A DNA stretch of 64,000 bases, from NCBI RefSeq assembly GCF_001969815.1, contig NZ_MRBK01000026.1, positions 1 through 64,000 on the forward strand, read 5' to 3'. Of this stretch, positions 55,136 through 64,000 are shown one piece after another. Each line of letters begins with the position of its first letter. Position 1 is the first letter of the stretch. Both the position numbers and the translations under genes were made by a program. The DNA is from Bacillus swezeyi (lineage in GTDB: Bacteria > Bacillota > Bacilli > Bacillales > Bacillaceae). The notes under the pieces are model-generated. The model was not told the origin of the DNA. It was given only the letters and a program-made list of their open reading frames with translations, and ran no database searches.

Positions 55136-55445
55136 GTCCCTGTAGAATTTCTCGTCTTGCTTCGTGGATATCGTTATTTTTGAAACGATTTTATTCCCGA
55201 GCAAGTTATGGACTTTTTTGCGAAATACCGCAAGCTTGCTTGAATCGCTCACCCACGGGCGGGCAATTTTTGTTTGCCACCTCCATAATGACGGATTTTG
55301 TCAGCAAATAGCGTAATGCTTATACAGATCTGCCCTCAATTTCAGCGGTATTTTGAAATGTTTCACTGTGAATCACTTTTTTAAAACACATTGCAACACC
55401 GGGCTCTGTTCGGGAATTTAAACGATTGATAGAGTAAAAAAGAAA
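55136..55445. other. spacer before the groEL terminator
   Basis: No gene seen. It may include more worn sequence of the amidase. Confidence 0.4.
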
Positions 55446-55471
55446 AAACCCCTTGATTTCTCAAGGGGTTT
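55446..55471 (-). terminator. groESL terminator
   Basis: AAACCCCTTGA / TCAAGGGGTTT perfect arms, T-rich on the minus strand, 15 bp after the groEL stop. Confidence 0.9.
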
Positions 55472-55485
55472 CAGCGGCTGGGGGC

Positions 55486-57138
<1,653 letters not shown>

Positions 57139-57173
57139 TCAGGATTGTGTAAAGATTTGATTTTATTTATGTC

Positions 57174-57458
57174 TTAGCCGATAACAGCTAAAATGTCGCT
57201 TTCACGCAAGATTAAGTAATCCGTACCTTCATACTTCACTTCGGTACCTGCATATTTTGAGAAGATAATGCGGTCGCCTGTTTTAACTTCTAATGCAACG
57301 CGCTCTCCGCTCTCTAATACACGGCCTGAACCGGCAGCAACCACTTTACCCTCTTGGGGTTTTTCTTTTGCGGAGTCAGGAAGTACGATTCCGCTAGCAG
57401 TTTTTTCTTCAGACTCAACGAGCTCAATGACAACGCGATCACCTAATGGCTTTAACAA
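57174..57458 (-). CDS. groES: co-chaperonin GroES
   Basis: 94 aa, starting at a TTG (57458) with GAGGAGG upstream, as in B. subtilis. [10 protein letters not shown], the mobile-loop region [11 protein letters not shown] and [10 protein letters not shown] are clear. First gene of groESL, controlled by the CIRCE element upstream. Confidence 0.98.
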   Translation of the reverse strand: MLKPLGDRVVIELVESEEKTASGIVLPDSAKEKPQEGKVVAAGSGRVLESGERVALEVKTGDRIIFSKYAGTEVKYEGTDYLILRESDILAVIG

Positions 57459-57492
57459 TGAAACAACCTCCTCAATATTTTCATATGTAATT

Positions 57493-57519
57493 TTAGCACT
57501 CGCATCTGTTGAGTGCTAA
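57493..57519. promoter_or_regulatory. CIRCE operator (HrcA)
   Basis: TTAGCACTC-N9-GAGTGCTAA, a perfect consensus CIRCE inverted repeat, about 35 bp before the groES start. HrcA represses groESL here without heat stress. Confidence 0.97.
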
Positions 57520-57685
57520 CACAATTATTATAATAAAGAATCTCCCAGGCAATTTCAAGTGATAAGATTAAAATTTTTTGCGCTTACATTTTTTAATGCT
57601 CATCCTTATCACCCTATAATTTAAAAAGAGGTGTGTTACAATAAACATAGTCTGTATTACATTTTAGAAAAGGAGTACATACGGC

Positions 57686-58420
57686 TTGAGAAAACAATAT
57701 TGGTTTATTATTTTGACATATGTCCTCATGCAGTTGTCGGCTGCTGTCGGCCTTCCCCTGCTGTACTTTTTAGGCGTGGGAAGAGGCATGGCGCCCGCCG
57801 AAGCAAAGCTTACACTGACAGGCGTGTGGTCGGTCATCGCCTTTCCCCTCTGCCTTGTCATCGTGCTGCTGATCCTGAGGACGGTGCCGAAAACAACGCT
57901 TCGCAACGGTTCGAAAGCATCTGTTGGAGCATCTATCGGATGGGCTGCGGGCGGTGTTTTTCTTGCCCTGTTTGCCCAATCGATTGCCGCTTCGATCGAA
58001 ATGAACTTGTTCGGGGTCAACCCGGAATCGGAAAATACACAGCGCATCATGGAAATCATCAGCACATTGCCGCTGATGATGTTTGTCTCTTCTGTGTTCG
58101 GTCCGATCCTTGAGGAAATCATTTTCAGAAAGATTATATTCGGCGCGATCTACGAAAAAACTAATTTTTTCATCGCCGCTCTCTTTAGTTCCGTGATCTT
58201 CTCGGTTGTCCATATGGATTTCTCACACCTTTTAATTTACACGGCAATGGGATTCACATTCGCCTTTTTATACGTCAGGACAAACCGGATTATCGTTCCC
58301 ATTTTCGCCCATGTCGCCATGAATACGCTTGTTGTCTTGCTGCAGACTTTCCGAGGGCCGATTGAAGAATATTTGGAGCGATTGGAGAAATTGCAGTTGA
58401 TTATTGGAGGATTTTTATGA
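57686..58420 (+). CDS. ydiL: CPBP-family intramembrane protease YdiL
   Basis: 244 aa from a TTG, with AAAAGGAG upstream. Several membrane helices and the three CPBP motifs: EEIIFR (motif 1), FSVVHMDF (motif 2) and HVAMN (motif 3). It is divergent from groES and overlaps ydiK by 4 bp, as in B. subtilis. Confidence 0.92.
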   Translation: MRKQYWFIILTYVLMQLSAAVGLPLLYFLGVGRGMAPAEAKLTLTGVWSVIAFPLCLVIVLLILRTVPKTTLRNGSKASVGASIGWAAGGVFLALFAQSIAASIEMNLFGVNPESENTQRIMEIISTLPLMMFVSSVFGPILEEIIFRKIIFGAIYEKTNFFIAALFSSVIFSVVHMDFSHLLIYTAMGFTFAFLYVRTNRIIVPIFAHVAMNTLVVLLQTFRGPIEEYLERLEKLQLIIGGFL

Positions 58421-58611
58421 TGAGAAGCCCTAAGTTTTGGGGATTGATTTATTTGTTGACAGGCGTGCTGTTTACATATCTGGCAGCTACCTCACCGGGA
58501 AACATGTGGTCTTTTTACACCATTCTTCTGATGCTTTTCGCTGCCTATAATATCAGCATTTCCTTTAAAATGTTCGCCTTGTCGAGCAAGCTGAAACGAA
58601 AAGATCAATAA
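58417..58611 (+). CDS. ydiK: small membrane protein YdiK
   Basis: 64 aa with two hydrophobic helices (FWGLIYLLTGVLFTYLA and YTILLMLFAAYNISISF) and a basic tail, KLKRKDQ. Position between ydiL and tatCy matches B. subtilis YdiK. Function unknown. Confidence 0.85.
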   Translation: MMRSPKFWGLIYLLTGVLFTYLAATSPGNMWSFYTILLMLFAAYNISISFKMFALSSKLKRKDQ

Positions 58612-58623
58612 CCCTGTGATAGA

Positions 58624-58658
58624 AAAGAGCCATTCTCGGAATATGAGGATGGCTCTTT
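58624..58658. terminator. bidirectional terminator
   Basis: AAAGAGCCAT / ATGGCTCTTT arms (one-base bulge) between convergent ydiK and tatCy. Confidence 0.8.
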
Positions 58659-59424
58659 ATTTGATTTGGTCTTTTAAAAACGCTTGATTTTCCTCTTGGA
58701 TAACTGTTTTTTGCGCCTGCCTGTAAGATATTCTGGAAATCACGATACTGACCTCATATAGGAATAATAAAGGCACTGAAACCATTAAATGAGACAAAAG
58801 CTCGGGCGGTGTGATGAGCGCCGCAATGACAAACAAAACAAAGTAAGCATACTTTCTGATCTTTGCCAAAAACATGGGCGTCACCAGTCCGAGCCTTGTA
58901 ATAAACATGATGACCACAGGCATCTGAAACAATAAGCCGAAAGGAAGCGTTAATTGCAGCAGAAACTGAAAATACTCATGTACTCCGATGACTTGATTTA
59001 CATGCAAATCATCGGAGATTCTCGTCATAAAATCAACGACAAACGGAAATAAAATAAAGTAAGAAAAGGCAATGCCGCCTAAAAAGAGTATGATCGATAC
59101 CGGAATATAGCTGAGCGTCACTTTGCGTTCTTTCTTATACAGCCCCGGGCTGATAAAAGCCCACAGCTGATATAAAATAAGCGGCGAAGTCAAGACAGCG
59201 CCGATAATGAAGGCGAACTGCACATACACAAATAAAGGGTCTGTCAGCTTGAACGCATTAAGCGTCAGCCGTTTCGCCTCATCCGTCTGCTGCAGATAAA
59301 TGATCAACGGCTTTGCCAAAAAAAAGCCTGCTGCAACAAAAACGGCAAAAAAGAAAAAAATGATCACGAACCGTTTTCGAAGTTCTGTGATATGTTCTAC
59401 CAGCGACATTTCTTTTCCCTTCAT
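58657..59424 (-). CDS. tatCy: Sec-independent translocase TatCy
   Basis: About 255 aa, six membrane helices. The N-terminal MSLVEHITELRKRF and the Pro-rich periplasmic loop (SPLILYQLWAFISPGLYKKER) that binds twin-arginine signals are present. Start taken at 59424 by spacing to AGGATAGG; an ATG at 59433 overlaps that box. It pairs with tatAy directly upstream. Confidence 0.95.
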   Translation of the reverse strand: MKGKEMSLVEHITELRKRFVIIFFFFAVFVAAGFFLAKPLIIYLQQTDEAKRLTLNAFKLTDPLFVYVQFAFIIGAVLTSPLILYQLWAFISPGLYKKERKVTLSYIPVSIILFLGGIAFSYFILFPFVVDFMTRISDDLHVNQVIGVHEYFQFLLQLTLPFGLLFQMPVVIMFITRLGLVTPMFLAKIRKYAYFVLFVIAALITPPELLSHLMVSVPLLFLYEVSIVISRISYRQAQKTVIQEENQAFLKDQIK

Positions 59425-59439
59425 AAATGTCATCCTATC

Positions 59440-59613
59440 CTACTGATCTTCTTTCTTTTTATCGGAATCGTCATCTGCTAACCCTTTTGTTGCATTTTTA
59501 AATTCCCGCAACGTATTTCCCGCCGCTTTTCCAAGCTCGGGAAGTTTTTTCGGGCCGAAAATCAAAAGCGCCACCACGACGATTAAAATAAAGCTTCCAG
59601 GACCGATCGGCAT
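59440..59613 (-). CDS. tatAy: Sec-independent translocase TatAy
   Basis: 57 aa, [20 protein letters not shown] followed by [15 protein letters not shown] (the [10 protein letters not shown] hinge and amphipathic helix) and an acidic/basic tail [19 protein letters not shown] lies upstream. The length equals B. subtilis TatAy. It forms the pore partner of TatCy. Confidence 0.95.
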   Translation of the reverse strand: MPIGPGSFILIVVVALLIFGPKKLPELGKAAGNTLREFKNATKGLADDDSDKKKEDQ

Positions 59614-59652
59614 AAAGCCTGCCCCCTTTCCTTTATTTTTAAGTTTCCCGTT

Positions 59653-60297
59653 TTACTTTTCATTCATTGAATAATGTTTCAGAAAATACACGAGTGACTG
59701 AAGTTCAACCGCCAAATCTATATGATGAATCCGAATGTGTTCCGGCACATTCAAACGAGCCGGCGTAAAATTAAGAATGCCTTTAATGCCCAGCGCAACA
59801 AGCCTGTCTGTAATGGATTGCGCGGCTTGGGCCGGAACCGTCAAAATGGCGACGGGTATATCATCTGTCATATGCTCTTCAAGCTTGTTTAAGTCATAGA
59901 CGGGAACGCCGCCAACTTCCGTCCCGATTTTGTGCTCATTGATATCAAAAGCCATTGCAATTTTAGTATTATTGTTTTTGATAAAATTGTAATGGAGAAA
60001 GGCTGTCCCTAAATTTCCCACGCCAATGAGCGTTACGTTTGTCATTTCATCCTGATCAAGCGTCTTTCTGAAAAAGGACAGCAGATAATTGACATTGTAG
60101 CCGTACCCTTTTTTACCGAGCGCGCCAAAGTACGAAAAATCCCTGCGGATTGTCGCGGAATCGACCTTTACGGCATCGCTCAGTTCTGCGGATGATACAC
60201 GCTGTTTCCCGGATGCATGAAGGTTTTTTAAAAAACGATAATATAACGGCAGCCGTTTCGCTGTCGCTTGCGGAATTTTTGAATGATCCATGTTCAT
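59653..60297 (-). CDS. rex: redox-sensing repressor Rex
   Basis: 214 aa. N-terminal winged helix ([21 protein letters not shown], then [15 protein letters not shown]) and a Rossmann domain with [10 protein letters not shown] that binds NADH/NAD. It represses fermentation and respiration genes when NADH is low. Overlaps moaC by 4 bp. Confidence 0.97.
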   Translation of the reverse strand: MNMDHSKIPQATAKRLPLYYRFLKNLHASGKQRVSSAELSDAVKVDSATIRRDFSYFGALGKKGYGYNVNYLLSFFRKTLDQDEMTNVTLIGVGNLGTAFLHYNFIKNNNTKIAMAFDINEHKIGTEVGGVPVYDLNKLEEHMTDDIPVAILTVPAQAAQSITDRLVALGIKGILNFTPARLNVPEHIRIHHIDLAVELQSLVYFLKHYSMNEK

Positions 60298-60806
60298 AAG
60301 CGATCCTCCATGTCTACATCAGCTTTTTCCCTTTTATAGTCACCGTTTTTTCCGCCTGTCTTTTCTGCAAGACAGGTCGGGCCTATCACCATTCCCTTAT
60401 CCGCCGCTTTACACATGTCATAGACGGTAAGCGCACATACGGAAGCAGAAGTTAACGCTTCCATTTCCACACCTGTGCTCCCTTTTGTCTTGACTTTAGA
60501 CTGAATGTGCAAGATGCTTTTCTGTTCTTTTTCCTCCCATTGAAAGGCAATATCGACTCCCTTGAGGGCAATCGGATGGCACATCGGGATGATAACTGAT
60601 GTTTGTTTTGCAGCCATGATGCCGGCCACTTGCGCCACTGCCAAAACATCGCCTTTTCCCATTTCTTGATTCTTGATTTTTTCATGCACGTCTCTGTTCA
60701 TTGACACGCTTGAAATGGCCACAGCAGTGCGGACTGAAGCTCCCTTTTCACTTATATCAACCATCTTCGCTCTGCCTTGTTCATTAAAGTGTGTAAATTC
60801 ATTCAT
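60294..60806 (-). CDS. moaC: cyclic pyranopterin monophosphate synthase MoaC
   Basis: 170 aa from the ATG at 60806 (AAGGAG 10 bases upstream; an in-frame ATG six bases earlier is also possible). [34 protein letters not shown], the PMCHPI active-site loop and [19 protein letters not shown] are all there. Second step of molybdenum cofactor synthesis. Confidence 0.96.
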   Translation of the reverse strand: MNEFTHFNEQGRAKMVDISEKGASVRTAVAISSVSMNRDVHEKIKNQEMGKGDVLAVAQVAGIMAAKQTSVIIPMCHPIALKGVDIAFQWEEKEQKSILHIQSKVKTKGSTGVEMEALTSASVCALTVYDMCKAADKGMVIGPTCLAEKTGGKNGDYKREKADVDMEDRL

Positions 60807-60953
60807 GATCATAACTCTCCTTATAACGATCATACACTATTTTCTTCGTTCTGTCTTTTTCTTTTGGTTAAAATCTTCCAGACCCCGCTTAATTGTTTGC
60901 TGACTGCTATCTGATAGGCTACACTTAAACTAGCAAACAAGAGGTGAAATATC

Positions 60954-62882
60954 ATGATGATCTTACAAGTCAATCAGCTCTCAAAATCATTTGGAGCCGA
61001 TTCTATTTTAACGAATATAAAGCTGGAAGTCAGATCACGGGATCGGATTGCAATCGTCGGACGCAACGGTGCCGGAAAATCTACTTTTTTAAAAATTATT
61101 GCCGGACGGCTGTCTTATGAAGAAGGAGAAATCATCAAGCCGAAGGATTTGACGATGGGCTATCTTGATCAGCATTCAGGGCTTGACTCCAAGCTGACAA
61201 TTAAAGAAGAGCTCCTGTCGGTATTTGATTTTCTGAAAAAGATGGAAAAAGAGATGCGTTCAATAGAAGAACAAATGGCGCACGCTGATCCAGACAAGCT
61301 GGAATCCTTAATGAAAACATATGACAGACTGCAGCAGGAGTTTAAAGACAAAGGCGGCTATCAATATGAAGCTGAAGTCAGATCAGTGATGCACGGGCTT
61401 GGATTTGCCGGATTTGACGACTCAGCCCGCGTACAGGACTTGAGCGGAGGGCAAAAAACAAGGCTTGCTCTCGGAAAAATGCTTCTGACAAAGCCGGATC
61501 TGCTCATTCTCGATGAACCGACAAACCACCTGGACATCGACACGCTGACATGGCTGGAGCAATATTTGCAAAACTACAGCGGAGCGATTTTAATCGTCTC
61601 CCATGACAGGTACTTTCTCGATAAAGTTGTCAACCAGGTTTATGAGATTTCCCGATCCCAAAGCAAAAAATACAGCGGAAACTACAGCTCTTATCTTAAA
61701 TTGAAGGCGGAACAACTTGAAAAAGAAACGAAGCTTTATGAAAAGCAGCAGGACGAAATCGCCAAGCTGCAGGACTTCGTCGACCGCAATTTAGCCAGGG
61801 CTTCAACGACAAAGCGCGCGCAGAGCAGAAGAAAACAGCTTGAACGAATGGAAGTCATGGACAAACCATTGGGAGATGAAAAGTCGGCGTCCTTCCGCTT
61901 TGACATTGCAAGACAAAGCGGAAACGATGTGCTCCGGGTTGAGGATTTGACGATCAGCTATCAGGATCAGCCCCCGCTCCTCCGCTCATTGGCTTTTCAT
62001 ATTGCGCGAGGGGAAAGCGTGGCGCTCGTCGGCCCGAACGGAATCGGCAAATCCACTCTGTTAAAAACGCTGGTTCAGAAGCTGAAGCCTGTAACGGGAT
62101 CGATTTCGACAGGCTCACATGTCTCCATCGGCTATTATGACCAGGAACAGACTGAGCTGACCTCGTCAAAACGCGTGCTTGACGAACTTTGGGACGACTA
62201 TCCGGAGATGAATGAGAAAGATATCCGAACCTGTCTCGGCAACTTTCTGTTCTCTGGAGATGATGTGTTAAAGCCGGTACACGCTTTAAGCGGCGGAGAG
62301 AAAGCACGGCTCGCACTTGCGAAACTGATGCTTCAAAAAGCCAATTTTCTCATTCTTGATGAGCCGACAAACCATCTCGATTTAGACAGCAAGGAAGTAT
62401 TGGAAAACGCTTTGATCGATTATCCGGGAACGATTTTATTTGTCTCTCATGACCGCTATTTTATCAACCGCATCGCAACAAAAGTATTTGAACTTTCTCC
62501 TGAAAGAGTCGAAGAATATTTAGGGGACTACGATTATTATACAGAAAAAAAAGCACAGCAGCTGGAGCTTGAAGAATTGGAAAAACAACAAGCGGAAGAG
62601 CGGAATCAGTCTGTATCAGAAAAGGCGGGAACAAAACGCAGCTATGAAGAAGAAAAAGAGTGGAAAAGAAAAGAACGCCAGCGTCAGCGCCGCATAGAAG
62701 AAATCGAAACAAGAATTACGGCCATCGAAGGTAAAATTGAACAGAACGAAGAGCTTCTTTGCGAACCAGCTATCTTTCAAGACCATGAAAAAGTCCAGGA
62801 TATCCACGCTGAAAATGAAGAATTGAATGATGAGCTCGAACAGCTATTATCAGAATGGGAAGCACTTTCTACAAATGAATAA
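60954..62882 (+). CDS. ydiF: ABC-F family ATPase YdiF
   Basis: 642 aa with two ATPase cassettes. First: GRNGAGKST, LSGGQKTRLAL and LILDEPTNHLD. Second: GPNGIGKST, LSGGEKARLAL and LILDEPTNHLD. The charged linker between them and a C-terminal coiled coil (about 540-635) are ABC-F features; there are no membrane helices. ABC-F proteins act on the ribosome. GAGGTGA precedes two tandem ATGs. Confidence 0.95.
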   Translation: MMILQVNQLSKSFGADSILTNIKLEVRSRDRIAIVGRNGAGKSTFLKIIAGRLSYEEGEIIKPKDLTMGYLDQHSGLDSKLTIKEELLSVFDFLKKMEKEMRSIEEQMAHADPDKLESLMKTYDRLQQEFKDKGGYQYEAEVRSVMHGLGFAGFDDSARVQDLSGGQKTRLALGKMLLTKPDLLILDEPTNHLDIDTLTWLEQYLQNYSGAILIVSHDRYFLDKVVNQVYEISRSQSKKYSGNYSSYLKLKAEQLEKETKLYEKQQDEIAKLQDFVDRNLARASTTKRAQSRRKQLERMEVMDKPLGDEKSASFRFDIARQSGNDVLRVEDLTISYQDQPPLLRSLAFHIARGESVALVGPNGIGKSTLLKTLVQKLKPVTGSISTGSHVSIGYYDQEQTELTSSKRVLDELWDDYPEMNEKDIRTCLGNFLFSGDDVLKPVHALSGGEKARLALAKLMLQKANFLILDEPTNHLDLDSKEVLENALIDYPGTILFVSHDRYFINRIATKVFELSPERVEEYLGDYDYYTEKKAQQLELEELEKQQAEERNQSVSEKAGTKRSYEEEKEWKRKERQRQRRIEEIETRITAIEGKIEQNEELLCEPAIFQDHEKVQDIHAENEELNDELEQLLSEWEALSTNE

Positions 62883-62890
62883 ATCCAAAA

Positions 62891-62913
62891 ACCGCTTCTG
62901 GAATGAAGCGGTT
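62891..62913 (+). terminator. ydiF terminator
   Basis: AACCGCTTC / GAAGCGGTT perfect arms, then a seven-T run. Confidence 0.9.
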
Positions 62914-62957
62914 TTTTTCCACAAAACAAACCCTTTGTTAAAAACAAAGAAAGCGTT

Positions 62958-63061
62958 TTATCCACATTATCCACAAAAATATAATGTTTATACACAATGT
63001 TAACAGGTAAAAAAGCTCTATAGAACAAGCTTTAAAATATTATACACAGGCCTGTGGATAC
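62958..63061. promoter_or_regulatory. DnaA-box cluster between ydiF and tsaD
   Basis: TTATCCACA at 62958 and 62967 (back to back), TTATACACA at 62988 and 63040, all matching TTATNCACA, plus an inverted near-match TGTGGATAC at 63053. B. subtilis has a known DnaA-binding cluster in the gcp(tsaD)-ydiF gap, thought to titrate DnaA. Confidence 0.85.
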
Positions 63062-63101
63062 ATGTTAATAATATGTTAGTAACATGTATTTCGTAAAAAA
63101 C

Positions 63102-63118
63102 CCCCACTTTTTGTGAGG
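63102..63118 (-). terminator. tsaD terminator
   Basis: On the minus strand CCTCAC / GTGGGG arms with an A5 loop, then six T residues. Confidence 0.75.
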
Positions 63119-63120
63119 TT

Positions 63121-64000
63121 CTAATAGGAAGTCAGTTCTAAGCCGGGCTGGCCGTTCATATCATATCTTCCCCTGATGCCTTTTTCAAAAGCGACGGTTC
63201 CTGCAGCTGCAATCATTGCCGCATTATCGGTGCATAGTGAAAGGGGCGGAATCAGGAGCTGAATATCCGTATAGCTGCTGAATGTCTTCTCAAGAGCCGT
63301 CCTAAGCCCTTTGTTTGCGGCAACCCCTCCTGCAAGCAATACTTGCTTGACGCCGTATTCCTTTGCAGCACGTTCCGTTTTTGTCACGAGGACATCAATG
63401 ACACTTTCTTGAAAGCTCGCGGATAAATCTTCCGGGGGAATGGTTTCTCCCTTTTGTGAAGCATTGTGAAGCGTGTTGATAACCGCCGATTTGAGGCCGC
63501 TGAAGCTGAAATGATACGACCCCTCTTCAAGCCATGCGCGCGGCAATGGCACGTTTGCTTCGCCTTTTTGAGCGAGTTTGTCAATGTGCGGGCCTCCCGG
63601 ATAAGGCAGACCCATTGTTCTTGCCACTTTATCATACGCTTCACCTGCCGCATCATCGAGCGTTTCTCCAATGACTTCAAATGATCCGTGTTCTTTCATA
63701 TACACGAGTTCGGTATGTCCTCCTGAGACGACTAGCGCAAGCGCCGGAAAATCAATTTCCCGGACAAGCCGGTTGGCATAAATATGTCCGGCAATATGGT
63801 GAACGCCCACCAGCGGAATATTGCGGGCAAAACTCAGCGCTTTTGCCGCATTTACGCCGATCAGCAAAGCGCCGACAAGGCCGGGTCCTTCGGTTACTGC
63901 AATTGCATCCATATCATCAAAAGTCATTCCCGACTGTGAAAAGGTTTCTTCCAGCACAATCGTCATCTGCTCCACATGATGCCTGGACGCGATTTCAGGG
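63121..64000 (-). CDS. tsaD: tRNA t6A synthesis protein TsaD (partial, start beyond window)
   Basis: The last 293 codons; the open frame continues through the window edge ([12 protein letters not shown] at the edge), so the ATG near 63975 is internal. The HHIAGH metal motif, [23 protein letters not shown] and the [12 protein letters not shown] end are Kae1/TsaD marks. With TsaB and TsaE it adds threonylcarbamoyl to A37 of tRNAs. Confidence 0.96.
   Translation of the reverse strand, partial: PEIASRHHVEQMTIVLEETFSQSGMTFDDMDAIAVTEGPGLVGALLIGVNAAKALSFARNIPLVGVHHIAGHIYANRLVREIDFPALALVVSGGHTELVYMKEHGSFEVIGETLDDAAGEAYDKVARTMGLPYPGGPHIDKLAQKGEANVPLPRAWLEEGSYHFSFSGLKSAVINTLHNASQKGETIPPEDLSASFQESVIDVLVTKTERAAKEYGVKQVLLAGGVAANKGLRTALEKTFSSYTDIQLLIPPLSLCTDNAAMIAAAGTVAFEKGIRGRYDMNGQPGLELTSY

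Noticed and set aside
57631-58113. 160-codon plus-strand and several minus-strand frames within ydiL
   Set aside because: Shadows of ydiL, which has all three CPBP motifs and a proper start.

Overview
The window is chromosomal DNA of a Bacillus of the subtilis/licheniformis group, most likely the licheniformis clade. The right end (54.7-64 kb) carries the conserved Bacillus block groEL-groES / ydiL-ydiK / tatCy-tatAy-rex-moaC / ydiF / tsaD in its usual gene order. It includes a perfect CIRCE operator and a cluster of DnaA boxes between ydiF and tsaD. The left part carries further Bacillus genes: pdaC, yvkB with rifamycin phosphotransferase, a licheniformis-type class A beta-lactamase, yfmQ, pelC and yoaR.

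Layout. 0-23 kb is core and accessory chromosome on both strands: cell-wall deacetylase, WYL/VOC pair, LysE exporter with TrmB regulator, LLM monooxygenase, SDR, rph, beta-lactamase, SRAP, GNAT, pectate lyase, carbonic anhydrase and VanW protein. Several decayed genes are mixed in: an SDR tail, an HxlR regulator, a class D beta-lactamase and a LysM tail. 23.0-23.8 kb is a graveyard of IS1182- and IS3-family transposase fragments. 23.9-44.1 kb is one functional block for rhamnogalacturonan I, L-rhamnose and unsaturated uronate catabolism. 44.4 kb holds an HPr/Crh-like gene. 44.8-45.4 kb holds two more IS3-family remnants facing each other. 45.5-53.3 kb is a fructan (levan) module: endolevanase, levansucrase, a solute-binding protein without permeases, and a YesN/YesM-type two-component system. 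53.3-55.4 kb is a worn region with an LXG toxin stub, its probable orphan immunity gene, and an amidase fragment.

How the 24-44 kb genes fit together (inference from families). A secreted PL11 rhamnogalacturonan lyase with a C-terminal FIMAH domain cuts RG-I. A TRAP transporter (DctP/Q/M), the only transporter in the block, brings product into the cell. A GH105 hydrolase without a signal peptide then splits the unsaturated disaccharide inside. Rhamnose goes through RhaA, RhaB, RhaD and a lactaldehyde dehydrogenase. The unsaturated uronate goes through KduI and KduD to KDG. KDG kinase and KDPG aldolase of the block are both pseudogenes, and the rhamnose mutarotase is damaged, so the block now probably leans on chromosomal copies. 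Three regulators (two DeoR type, one AraC type) each have a candidate DNA motif that can be read here: 45-46 bp inverted repeats around aldA/rhaM/rhaD; a TGTTC-N5-TGTTC direct repeat before kduD and its deoR; and an 18-bp sequence repeated exactly before rhaB and before the GH105/TRAP operon. Perfect CcpA cre matches lie at aldA and rhaBA.

All calls come from reading the sequence; no database search was run.
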